Shown here: piece by piece, positions 16,789 to 24,795 of the stretch
Position numbering within the stretch: the first letter of the stretch is position 1
How the letters are laid out: every line of letters starts with the position of its first letter
NCBI GenBank assembly: GCA_910584875.1
Contig: CAJUDA010000021.1
Span: forward strand, 1 to 55,844
DNA from: an uncultured Eubacterium sp.
GTDB lineage: Bacteria; Bacillota; Clostridia; Lachnospirales; Lachnospiraceae
Direction: 5' to 3'
DNA: 55,844 nucleotides
Notes under the pieces: model-generated
The model's input: the letters and a program-made list of their open reading frames with translations, nothing else
Told to the model about the DNA's origin: nothing
Database searches by the model: none
Made by a program: the position numbers and the translations under genes

Positions 16789-19701
16789 ATGAAACTTGTG
16801 AACAAAATTCCAGTATTGCTAGCGTTAGCGCTCACCGTTAATGGGATGGCATTTATTCATCCAGCCAGTGTCAGAGCCGCAAAAACGGTGTCGCTCAGCA
16901 CGAAAAAGCTGGCTGCCAAGGCAGGGCAGTCTGAGGATCCGAAGTTAAAAAGAAACAAGAAGGCTGCAGCTGCAAGAAAGAAAGTAACAAGAAAAGAGGG
17001 AAAGGCAGAAAAGACGGCTACAGGGTATGGCTTGACTGAAGAAGGCGTAGATAATGAGATTAGCAATGCTTCGGGCGACATCCGCGAGATGAAATTCAAA
17101 TACAAAACTGCCAATGATACGTTGTTACAATACATAACAAAGGATGGGAAGACAGTAAAAATACTGAATAATAATGTGCTGTATTCCTGCAATATCTCAA
17201 CAGGGTATACAGAGACAGAGCATACATTTCCGAAAGCAGAGTATAACTATTCCGTTAGCGGAGGTTATTCTGGCAGTCAGAATAGAATTTCTGCGTTTAT
17301 CCGTGAGGAGACGGGACTGCTGTATTTTGGATATAATACTTATTACAATGCTTACTCTGAAGACGAGATTATGAATGTTGTCGTGTACGACATGGAACAG
17401 GGAAGGATTGTCGATACCATCCGGAAAGCAGGGCATATATTAAAGAGTGTTGGTGCAGATAAAAAAGGGAATATTTATGTCGGGACGAGCGACTATAAAA
17501 AGACGGTTGCAGAAGGGGAGAGTAATAAAAGTAATAGTCTAATTATCATGTCGGGAAACGGTACAATAATGACAGAAAGAGAAATAACTTGTCCAATCAA
17601 TGAGTTTTCCGGCTTTTGCTCGGATGGGACATTTTACTATATTGATGAATTTATGGCATACAGTGCATATGGGTATAGAAACCTGATGGGACGACTGATG
17701 AAGGGGAGGCTTGCAAATGGCGAGGTGTCCCTGTCAGAAAAGTACATAACCTATGCGAAAAATATTTTTTCTGGAAATTATTTAAAACCGATTGAGATAG
17801 TGAATGACGAGTACCTGGTTACTTTTACCGGTGGGTTTTATCCACTGGATAAAGTTGGCGGCGGTATATGGTCGCATACTCTGTACACGGAAAAGAAACT
17901 TGAAATGGGGGGCAAATACGACTATATCTACTGTGCTGGTGTCAACTCGGTGATTGTCTGGGATGTCGTATATACTCTGTATAACAACAATACTATATTT
18001 ACCTACAGTATGGCGGATAAAAAGAGAAAGAAGCAGTATCAGGCGAAGGGAAAAATTTTCAATCTGAAACGGTTTGGAGATGGGGTGCTTGCTCTGGAAA
18101 CAGATGGGACAAATTTCTTTTATGAAATAATCAAACCTTCCGATATGAAGGTAATGAATACCGTCACCTACAATATGAACACCTTCTCTGCCTACAGGAA
18201 TCGGAATAAAAATGAAATTATCAAGAAGTTTCTGGCGGCGGCCCCGAAAGATTATCCGGCAACGCTGTATGCAAACAATGGCTCGGGAAAAGCGCCATAT
18301 AAAGAAAGCACGCTGACAGCAGACACGAAGCAAAATGCTTTGAAGCTGTCAAACTATTACCGTTGGCTGGCGGGGCTGAGCACACTTTCCAGTTCCCCGG
18401 AGAAAGTTTGGAGCAATGCGGCGAAGGGGGCAGTGCTTCTTCATGCGTCGAGTATCAGCCACAGCCCGTCGCGTCCGAAGGATATGTCAGAGGCTTTTTA
18501 TAAGGCGGCGGTAGAGGCAACCTCCTCCAGTAGCATAGCGATGGACCATTATCCAAATCAATATAAAATTATTGATACCATGCGTCTCTGGATGAATGAC
18601 GATGACCGTTCGGTTACGGGACACCGGAATTATTTTCTGACTCGTAACGCGACCAAAATCGCCTATGGATTTTTTGGCAATTACGCCTGTCAGACGGTAG
18701 AGTACACGGACAACCCGAATCCGCAAGGAACGGCGGTTAAAAATAATGAGGCAGCGTATGCGTGGCCGGCGGCGGGAGATTTTCCAGCAGAAGAATTGTC
18801 AAAGGCGGCATACTGGACAGTGAATCTGAACACTGACAAATTGAAATTGTCAACAACCGGTTTAAAGGTAACGATAACGGATTTGGTGACCGGAAAGTCA
18901 GAGTATCGCACTTCCTCTGAGGATGGGCTGGAGGAGTCCTCCTTCTGGGGGGAATTTATCAGCTTTGCACCGCCTAAATTAAATTCGGGGACAAGTTCCT
19001 ACGCTGGTAAGCGTTACAAAATTACCCTTTCCAATCTGGTAGATGGTCAGGGGATGCCGGCGGAGTTAGTATACACCGTGAATTTTTTCAAATATGCGGG
19101 AACCCATGTTATAAATGGAGTGACTTATCATCTGGACGCTTATGGAAAAGTGGATAAAAGCTGGAACACTGCCGTAACATTTTCTTTGACGAATACGAAG
19201 AAGGGCATAAAAATTTCCTGGAAGAAGAAAAAAGACGCAACAAAATATACCATTTACCGGAATGGAGAAGAGATAAAGTGGATAGGGGAAAAAGGTAGCA
19301 CTTATCTTGATAAGAGGGCAAAGAAGAATGGAGCTAAGTATCGTTATAAGATAGTCGCTTCTGTCAAATATCAGGGCAGAAGGAAAAGGGTAACATCAGA
19401 GGAGAAGACGACTTATTATCTCTCGCAGGCGAAGCTGATACGCATACATGACAAAGCCGGAGGGAAGCTTTATGTCCGTTGGAAGAAGAATAAAAAGGCA
19501 TCGGGTTATCAGATTCGTTATGCAACGGGAACAAAGAAAAAGCAAATCACTGTTTCAGGAAAAAAGAAAGTTAGCAAGACGTTATCTGGACTAAAAAAAG
19601 GAAAACGGTACCGGATAGCCGTCCGAGCATATAAAAAAACAGGGAAGGTTAAGGCTTTTTCTCCGTGGAGTAATTACAAAAATGAAAAAGTGAAAAAATG
19701 A
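16789..19701 (+). CDS. Large exported CAP (SCP/PR1)-domain protein with FN3-like repeats
   Basis: A 970-aa secreted protein. ATG 16789 follows GGAGGAGG; an in-frame extension upstream overlaps the previous gene and lacks such a site. The signal peptide and first 80 residues closely match the LRR protein of 9358-10590, including a decayed Big_2 segment. Residues about 120-500 contain repeated YDMEQ/VVWDVVYTLYNN-type strands that may form a beta propeller. A CAP-like domain lies at about 515-640 (LSNYYRWLAGL, H-rich ASSISHSPSRP, YACQTVEY). Two lysine-rich FN3-like modules end the protein (about 795-875 and 880-968). CAP proteins of bacteria are secreted, with unclear activity. Anchoring is not visible. 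Confidence 0.8.
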   Translation: MKLVNKIPVLLALALTVNGMAFIHPASVRAAKTVSLSTKKLAAKAGQSEDPKLKRNKKAAAARKKVTRKEGKAEKTATGYGLTEEGVDNEISNASGDIREMKFKYKTANDTLLQYITKDGKTVKILNNNVLYSCNISTGYTETEHTFPKAEYNYSVSGGYSGSQNRISAFIREETGLLYFGYNTYYNAYSEDEIMNVVVYDMEQGRIVDTIRKAGHILKSVGADKKGNIYVGTSDYKKTVAEGESNKSNSLIIMSGNGTIMTEREITCPINEFSGFCSDGTFYYIDEFMAYSAYGYRNLMGRLMKGRLANGEVSLSEKYITYAKNIFSGNYLKPIEIVNDEYLVTFTGGFYPLDKVGGGIWSHTLYTEKKLEMGGKYDYIYCAGVNSVIVWDVVYTLYNNNTIFTYSMADKKRKKQYQAKGKIFNLKRFGDGVLALETDGTNFFYEIIKPSDMKVMNTVTYNMNTFSAYRNRNKNEIIKKFLAAAPKDYPATLYANNGSGKAPYKESTLTADTKQNALKLSNYYRWLAGLSTLSSSPEKVWSNAAKGAVLLHASSISHSPSRPKDMSEAFYKAAVEATSSSSIAMDHYPNQYKIIDTMRLWMNDDDRSVTGHRNYFLTRNATKIAYGFFGNYACQTVEYTDNPNPQGTAVKNNEAAYAWPAAGDFPAEELSKAAYWTVNLNTDKLKLSTTGLKVTITDLVTGKSEYRTSSEDGLEESSFWGEFISFAPPKLNSGTSSYAGKRYKITLSNLVDGQGMPAELVYTVNFFKYAGTHVINGVTYHLDAYGKVDKSWNTAVTFSLTNTKKGIKISWKKKKDATKYTIYRNGEEIKWIGEKGSTYLDKRAKKNGAKYRYKIVASVKYQGRRKRVTSEEKTTYYLSQAKLIRIHDKAGGKLYVRWKKNKKASGYQIRYATGTKKKQITVSGKKKVSKTLSGLKKGKRYRIAVRAYKKTGKVKAFSPWSNYKNEKVKK

Positions 19702-19791
19702 GAAAATGCAAAGTCTGGCAGGAAATCCTGTTTGAACCGGGTAGATTTAGAAGCATCCCGAACAAAAAGATCCTGTATTTATGCAGGTTCT

Positions 19792-19808
19792 GGCGTTTCG
19801 CAAACGCC
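19792..19808. repeat. Palindromic intergenic repeat, copy 2
   Basis: GGCGTTTCGCAAACGCC, identical to 15445-15461 and again followed by TAAA, 31 bp before the next start codon. A small CCTG/CAGG hairpin lies just before it (19772-19787). Confidence 0.7.
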
Positions 19809-19839
19809 TAAAATTTATATAAAAAACGGAGGTAGGATC

Positions 19840-20349
19840 ATGAAGAAAATACAGATAAGGAAAAGGGCAGTCGCAGCAGGGATGAGTCTGCTCCTTGTGG
19901 CAGGGCTTCTGTCACCGGGAACCGCTCCGCTGACTGCCCGGGCAGCAGGAAAAACATTTGCTTATACGTATAAGAAAGTGACTGTACGGATCGGCGGACC
20001 GGCAAAAAAGCTGATAAAGAAGGCAGGAAAACCGGTAAAGAAAAAGGTGAAAAAAAGCTGTGCCTATAAGGGGAAGGACCGTACCTATCAGTATAAGGAT
20101 TTTATCCTCTATACCTATTCCCATTCGGAGAAAGGACCGGAGTATATCAATGGCATTACGTTCCTGACTTCGAAGGTATCGACAAAAAAGGGGATCCGTA
20201 TCGGCAGCAGTTATAGTAAAGTAAAGCGGAAATATGGGAAGGGAAAGAATTCCTTTGGCATATACACCTATAAAAAAGGAAAATCAAAACTGCAGATCGA
20301 GATAACGGATAACAAGGTGACAAACATCCGGTATATCAAGGCAAAATAG
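19840..20349 (+). CDS. Exported lysine-rich small protein, BamE/SmpA-like fold suspected
   Basis: A 169-aa secreted protein. The signal peptide covers about 1-36 (AAGMSLLLVAGLL core, cleavage near ARAA). The mature part is very basic. The pattern VRIGGPAKKLIKKAGKP near 50 and GIRIGSSYSKVKRKYGKGK near 125 resembles the paired G-x-T-x-x-x-V-x-x-x-x-G elements of BamE-like small domains found in Lachnospiraceae exported proteins. ATG 19840 is set by GGAGG. It is 12 bp before the transglutaminase-like gene and so in one transcript. Its role is unknown. Confidence 0.75.
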   Translation: MKKIQIRKRAVAAGMSLLLVAGLLSPGTAPLTARAAGKTFAYTYKKVTVRIGGPAKKLIKKAGKPVKKKVKKSCAYKGKDRTYQYKDFILYTYSHSEKGPEYINGITFLTSKVSTKKGIRIGSSYSKVKRKYGKGKNSFGIYTYKKGKSKLQIEITDNKVTNIRYIKAK

Positions 20350-20361
20350 AGGGAGGCAGCG

Positions 20362-21861
20362 ATGAAAAGGCTTGCTATCGCAAAAATAATGGTGCTGGTT
20401 ATTTCCCTGACGATGAATGGCATTATGTCCCCTGGCGCAGAGAGTACGGTACGGGCAAAGGGGAAATCAGCCGTAAAAAAGGTAAAAGTAGGGAAACAGC
20501 TTTCTCTGGGAAACAGAAAAAAAGGAGCATCTTATAAAAGCAGTGATTCCCGGATCGCCAGTGTGAGCAGGGAAGGGGTCGTGACAGGGAAGAGGACGGG
20601 TACGGTGAAGATCACACAGAAGGTCAATAAGAAAAAGAAAAGCTATACCGTAAGGGTTGTAAAAAATCTCCGGAAACCGTCGTCCCTTCCGGTTACATTT
20701 GACGAGGTGGCACTACAGGAAGAACAGATCCAGAGGCAGTCTCCAGAAAAAGTAATATATTCTGCCAAAATCCGAAATACCTCATCGAAAGGAACGATTC
20801 GGAAGATCTCCTATTATTTTGAGATCCAGGTAAAAACACAGGTATCTGCTCCTGTCCCGGATAATGGAAAAGAAGATTCCGCCACAGGCGGCGCAGTGGA
20901 TCCGGTCCCGCCGGAGGATGAGATAAAATGGGAAATAACAAAAAAGGATGTAACACTCACAGCAAAAAAGATAGCTCCTGGCAAAACCTCCGGCAGGCTC
21001 CAGTGTGAGGGGGATTACACGGGCATTGTCACAAATATGAAATTGAAAGAGATCGATCTGTATACGGGGAAGGCTCGTTTCCGTTACAGGGCGGCAGAGG
21101 GGACCTGTCATTTTTCCTGGGGAACGAAAGATAAAAAAGCACCTGTGATCACAGGGCTGGTAAAGAAAAAAAGTGATACTGGCTATAAGGATCCGTATCA
21201 GTGTGTTTATACGGATAAGAAAAAGGACTGGAATCCTGCCCGGTTTGTGTCAGCCGTGGACGACCGGGATGGCAGGGTGGGGATAGAAGCAGATACTAGC
21301 CGGATCAATTGGAAAAAAAGTGGTATCTATAAAGTTTATTTTAAGGCAAAGGACAAAGCGGGGAATGAGGCAAAATCCTGGGCGAAGGTGCGGGTAATCG
21401 TGCCAGGGACGGCAGAATCCATGGCGGACCAGGTGCTGCGCAGGATTATAAAAAAGAACTGGCCGGATAAGAAAAAGGCAAAAGCAATTTACCGGTATGT
21501 CCGGGGAAGGTGTGGTTATGTACAAAACGCAGCACACAGGGACTGGCGGGTCACAGCGCTCCATGGACTGCGTTATCAGTCGGGGGACTGCTATACCTAT
21601 TATTCGGTGTCGAGACTGCTGCTGACCAGAGCGGGTATCTCTAATGTTATGATAAAACGGTATCCGGCGCCGCGGGGGATGAGGCATTACTGGAACCTGG
21701 TTTATGTGAATGGCGGCTGGTATCATTTTGATACAACACCGCGCCAGCGGCGTGCCGTATTTTGTTTGTGGACAGACGCCCAGCTGTCTGCCTATTCCAG
21801 AGGCTATACCTTCTCGTTTAAAAGAAGTGCATTTGTGGCACGGGCAACAAAAAGACTGTAG
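20362..21861 (+). CDS. Exported transglutaminase-like protein with Big_2 domain
   Basis: A 499-aa secreted protein. The signal peptide covers about 1-32, with a lysine-rich Big_2 domain at about 37-100 (SDSRIASVSREGVVTGKRTG). An unassigned beta region follows at 110-255, then a DUF5011-like Ig module at 258-347 (VDDRDGRVGI...GIYKVYFKAKDKAGNEA). The transglutaminase-like domain at 350-499 has the Cys-His-Asp triad C410 (SGDCYTYYS), H442 (RHYWNLV) and D457 (WYHFDTTP). Such domains act as cysteine proteases, peptidases or cross-linkers; which applies here is unknown. It is 12 bp after the BamE-like gene. In an exported-protein cluster a role in processing or cross-linking lysine-rich neighbours is possible. 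Confidence 0.82.
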   Translation: MKRLAIAKIMVLVISLTMNGIMSPGAESTVRAKGKSAVKKVKVGKQLSLGNRKKGASYKSSDSRIASVSREGVVTGKRTGTVKITQKVNKKKKSYTVRVVKNLRKPSSLPVTFDEVALQEEQIQRQSPEKVIYSAKIRNTSSKGTIRKISYYFEIQVKTQVSAPVPDNGKEDSATGGAVDPVPPEDEIKWEITKKDVTLTAKKIAPGKTSGRLQCEGDYTGIVTNMKLKEIDLYTGKARFRYRAAEGTCHFSWGTKDKKAPVITGLVKKKSDTGYKDPYQCVYTDKKKDWNPARFVSAVDDRDGRVGIEADTSRINWKKSGIYKVYFKAKDKAGNEAKSWAKVRVIVPGTAESMADQVLRRIIKKNWPDKKKAKAIYRYVRGRCGYVQNAAHRDWRVTALHGLRYQSGDCYTYYSVSRLLLTRAGISNVMIKRYPAPRGMRHYWNLVYVNGGWYHFDTTPRQRRAVFCLWTDAQLSAYSRGYTFSFKRSAFVARATKRL

Positions 21862-21939
21862 GGGTGAAGACGTGACAGAGAAGGCGGCTATCAAGATTAA
21901 ATTTTATGGGATAGGGTGGTATTTGAATCCTTCGTTGGG

Positions 21940-22074
21940 CTAAGAGTTGTCCGCCCTGGTTGCAACAGGGCGGGCATTATTTTTTTGCTTGTGATCCTTG
22001 TCTCTTTTGAGAAAGTCAAGCAACGCCATAAGAAAGTGTTTCAAAATCAATCTTATTGCAATCCAACCAATTCG
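21940..22074 (-). pseudogene. Remnant of a holin-like type I toxin
   Basis: On the minus strand an open frame reads LMALLDFLKRDKDHKQKNN, closely like the LLAFLDKRNKRK tail of the intact toxin at 44263-44379. The DNA around both shows the same GTCCGCC...GCATT...TTTGCTTGT and GAGAAAG-CAAGCAACGC blocks. Upstream of the tail the frame soon meets a stop (near 22077) and there is no start with a ribosome binding site, so the hydrophobic N-terminal half is lost. It looks like a decayed copy of the same type I module. Confidence 0.5.
21949..21987 (+). terminator. Terminator, also 3' end of a putative antisense RNA
   Basis: CCGCCCTG (21951-21958) pairs with CAGGGCGG (21966-21973), followed by a T run (21980-21986). 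It ends transcription from the transglutaminase-like gene. Its layout copies the terminator of the antitoxin RNA at 44231-44268. Confidence 0.75.
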
Positions 22075-22119
22075 TCAGTTGGAGTAAAGCCAGGATGCCA
22101 TAGTAAGCACAATAATTAA

Positions 22120-22148
22120 TTGACCAACCCTTATTTTAAGGGTATAAT
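22120..22148 (+). promoter_or_regulatory. Promoter with palindromic operator for the HipBS-HipT operon
   Basis: TTGACC (22120-22125), a 17-bp spacer and TATAAT (22143-22148). The spacer contains the perfect inverted repeat CCCTTA-TTT-TAAGGG (22128-22142). A dimeric XRE repressor encoded by the first gene is the natural candidate to bind there, blocking RNA polymerase, as in autoregulated hip operons. Confidence 0.75.
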
Positions 22149-22182
22149 ACAGTTATCATGAACACGGAAAGGGTGAAACCCA

Positions 22183-22725
22183 GTGAAGAAATATGTGGTT
22201 TCCGATACGGTGCAGGGATGGGAGATCCGGGCGGCGAGACAGCGGCTTCAGCTGACGCAGGCAGAATTCGCAGAGCTTGTGCATATGTCTAAAAAAACGA
22301 TTGAGCGGTGGGAGTCTGGCATCAAAGAGGTTACGGGACCCATCGTACCCCTTTTGCATTTGATCAATGAATACCCGCAGCTGGAGGAGGAGATGATCCT
22401 TCCGGAAAAGAAATATCCGCTGCGGCTATGGTATATGGAACGCAATCATATCCGCACAGTGATTGATGTGGATGAGCGGCTGCGGAAAGTAAAGATTTAT
22501 AATTACACACACGATCGGATAAAAAGAGCATTCGGCAGGGAGGAGCACCCCTCTTATCAGGACTATGAGACTTTTTTGGAATCCCGGTGTTTTCCCAGGA
22601 GCAGGGATAAGATGAAACTGATATTAAAAGATTTGAATCTGCCTTTTTATGACCCATTTATGATCATCGAAAAAACGGAGGGAAGAATGGCAGAGGATGA
22701 CTTCTGGATACGGATTGAGAGGTGA
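22183..22725 (+). CDS. XRE regulator fused to a HipS-like domain (HipBS-type antitoxin)
   Basis: A 180-aa protein. Residues about 10-65 are an XRE helix-turn-helix (IRAARQRLQLTQAEFAELVHMSKKTIERWE). Residues about 85-180 follow the pattern of the HipA N-subdomain 1 / HipS: a beta-rich start (TVIDVDERLRKVKIYNY), then FLESRCFPRSRDKMKLILKD, LPFYDPFMII and a GRMAEDDFW end, compare FFENLLPE...LGL--DPFALL in HipA. GTG 22183 is the start. The kinase gene begins 4 bp after the stop. In tripartite HipBST systems HipB and HipS are separate; here they appear as one chain. Expected role: autorepressor and neutraliser of the kinase. The HipS part is pattern-based. Confidence 0.75.
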   Translation: MKKYVVSDTVQGWEIRAARQRLQLTQAEFAELVHMSKKTIERWESGIKEVTGPIVPLLHLINEYPQLEEEMILPEKKYPLRLWYMERNHIRTVIDVDERLRKVKIYNYTHDRIKRAFGREEHPSYQDYETFLESRCFPRSRDKMKLILKDLNLPFYDPFMIIEKTEGRMAEDDFWIRIER

Positions 22726-22729
22726 GGCG

Positions 22730-23539
22730 ATGGTCCGGCTGTTGGAGCAGGAGATCCAGGGCGAAGGCAGGAAATCTTCCAAAGGAAATCAGTTAAAATG
22801 GGAAAAGAATGGTATCTGGTATAAAGCAGATTATGCGGGATACGAAGGTCTGACAGAGTATGTTGTGTCCAGGCTGCTGACTTTTAGTAACCTGGAAAAA
22901 GAAGAATATGTAGTATACCAGACCGAGGAAATGCAATATAAACAAAACCGGTATACAGGTTGCAGAAGTAAAAATTTTCTCCCGGAAGGCTGGAAACTGA
23001 TCACACTGGAACGGCTGTTTCAGTCGATGTATGGCAAGAGCCTGCACCAGTCTGTCTACTCGATCCGGGATTATGAAGAGCGGGTCCGTTTTTTCGTTGA
23101 GCAGACGATCGACATCACAGGATTGCAGGAGTTTGGCGGTTATCTAAGTAAGCTTTTGACGTTAGATGCTTTTTTTCTCAATGAGGACCGGCATACTCAT
23201 AATATAGCAGTTCTTTTGGATGAAGCAGGCAGGTACCATTACTGTCCAATTTTTGATAACGGGGCAGCACTGTTATCGGATACGACATTGGATTATCCGC
23301 TGACAGGAAAAATTGAGTCGATGATCCCGGAGGCAGAGGCAAAAACAATATGTACGAATTTTGATGAACAACTGGATGCTGTGGAAAATTTATATGGCAG
23401 ACCGGTCTGTTTCCAGTTTGGAGACAGGGATGTCGAACAGCTATTGGCAGACGAACCCTATTATCCAGGGGAGATCAAACGACGGGTACAGAGAATAATA
23501 AGAAGACAGAAAAATAAGTATCAATATTTATTTGCGTGA
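22730..23539 (+). CDS. HipT/HipA-type kinase toxin
   Basis: A 269-aa short HipA-like Ser/Thr kinase lacking the N-subdomain 1. The probable ATP lysine is K32 (WYKADY), followed by a conserved helix with E43 (LTEYVVSRLL). The catalytic loop is FFLNEDRHTHN (D153, N158), and the metal-binding motif is IFDNGAAL (D176). ATG 22730 with GAGAGGTGAG upstream is preferred to the in-frame start at 22697. HipA-family toxins phosphorylate aminoacyl-tRNA synthetases (HipA on GltX, HipT on TrpS) and stop growth; the target here is not known. The Ser-rich RKSSKG at 14-19 may be the autophosphorylated Gly-loop equivalent. Confidence 0.82.
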   Translation: MVRLLEQEIQGEGRKSSKGNQLKWEKNGIWYKADYAGYEGLTEYVVSRLLTFSNLEKEEYVVYQTEEMQYKQNRYTGCRSKNFLPEGWKLITLERLFQSMYGKSLHQSVYSIRDYEERVRFFVEQTIDITGLQEFGGYLSKLLTLDAFFLNEDRHTHNIAVLLDEAGRYHYCPIFDNGAALLSDTTLDYPLTGKIESMIPEAEAKTICTNFDEQLDAVENLYGRPVCFQFGDRDVEQLLADEPYYPGEIKRRVQRIIRRQKNKYQYLFA

Positions 23540-23550
23540 GGGGGATGTCT

Positions 23551-24621
23551 ATGAAAAAAATAGTTGCGGTTTTTATGGCTTTTGTACTGACCCTGTTATC
23601 CGCAGATACAGTCAGTGCGGGAGGAAGACTGATCTCGGAAAACAACACTTATGGGGATTTTACCTATTCGGTCAGTGTGTTTGGCGATTGTGCAATAGAG
23701 ATAATGGCACAGCTTATTTCCTATCATGGTGAGGCAGAGCATCTGGTGCTCCCGGGGAGTGTTCCCTGCAATGGGGGAAAGTTTAGAGTGAACAAATATC
23801 CTTCCCTGTTCCGTTTTCCTGAAAAGATCAGACAGATTACGCTGGGCAGTGTTTTGCGATATCAAGGGGAGTTTGCAGAATTGCCCAATCTGGAGTCGGT
23901 CCAGTATCAAAAAGAGGATCGTAAGGCTTACTCCAGAGACGGCGTTTTCTTTTATGATTTTATGGGCGGAGTCTGGTTAAAAATATATCCGCGTGGGAAA
24001 AAGGACACCAGCTATCGGATCCCAGAGAACGTGGCAATACTAGGTCCGTATGCTTTTGCAAATTGTAAAAATCTGAGGTCAGTCACATTTTCCAGAAATC
24101 TGACACAGATTGATGAATATGCCTTTTCCGGCTGTACATCACTGCAGAAAATAATAGTTCCGAAAAGAGTCACCTATATCGGACCGGGAGCATTTAAAGA
24201 CTGCAGCGCCTGTGTCAAAATGCTGTCAAATATGAAGAAGGTAAAAGACAGCTCGGAGGAAGGATTTCATTATGAATTATATGTAAAGTGCTGTCCGAAG
24301 AAAAAGCCGCGTGCCGCCATAAAGAAAAAGCGGTTCCGGGATATCGACGAGATCTCACCGGCGGCAAAAAAAGTCACGATAAAGAAAAAGAAGAAACGCA
24401 GGCTCGTCACTTATTTTAAAATAAAGAATAAATCGTATACGCTTTACTCGGACTGCCTGTGGTACACATCCTCCAATCCCAAAGTCGCAACGGTAAATGA
24501 TAAGGGCGTTGTAAAGGCAAAGAAAAAGGGGACAGCGAAGATCACGGTACGGCATTCCTGGCTGTATGATTACAATTCTTACGCCATGGGGATCTATACC
24601 GTGAAGGTAAAGGTCCGCTGA
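23551..24621 (+). CDS. Exported short BspA-type LRR protein with C-terminal Big_2 domain
   Basis: A 356-aa secreted protein. The signal peptide covers about 1-24 (KKIVAVFMAFVLTLLSAD, cleavage near VSAGG). The LRR_5-like region at about 140-225 contains two or three repeats (IPENVAILGPYAFANCKNLRS, then IDEYAFSGC, YIGPGAFKDC). A basic linker (KKKPRAAIKKKRF) and a Big_2 domain (about 275-356; TSSNPKVATVNDKGVVKAKKKG) follow. The domain order is the reverse of the first LRR protein. The start could be 23545 or 23551; the latter has better spacing from GAGGGGG. It lies 11 bp after the HipT gene, so the toxin-antitoxin pair is cotranscribed with or inserted just before it. Confidence 0.78.
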   Translation: MKKIVAVFMAFVLTLLSADTVSAGGRLISENNTYGDFTYSVSVFGDCAIEIMAQLISYHGEAEHLVLPGSVPCNGGKFRVNKYPSLFRFPEKIRQITLGSVLRYQGEFAELPNLESVQYQKEDRKAYSRDGVFFYDFMGGVWLKIYPRGKKDTSYRIPENVAILGPYAFANCKNLRSVTFSRNLTQIDEYAFSGCTSLQKIIVPKRVTYIGPGAFKDCSACVKMLSNMKKVKDSSEEGFHYELYVKCCPKKKPRAAIKKKRFRDIDEISPAAKKVTIKKKKKRRLVTYFKIKNKSYTLYSDCLWYTSSNPKVATVNDKGVVKAKKKGTAKITVRHSWLYDYNSYAMGIYTVKVKVR

Positions 24622-24652
24622 AAAAGTAGTAGTTTTTATGATGATTAATAGC

Positions 24653-24695
24653 AAGGGAATGCTCCATGCTGTGACATGGACATTCCCTTTTTCTT
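24653..24695 (+). terminator. Terminator after the exported-protein cluster
   Basis: AAGGGAATG (24653-24661) with CATTCCCTT (24681-24689) and inner TCCATG/CATGGA, followed by a T run. Confidence 0.85.
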
Positions 24696-24795
24696 CATTT
24701 TCGGGTATAAATCTCCCGGCAAAATGTCAGAATAGTTATAACATAGATAAAAAGTTGAAAGAAAAAAACTGGAAAAATCGTAAATGGAGGAAACC

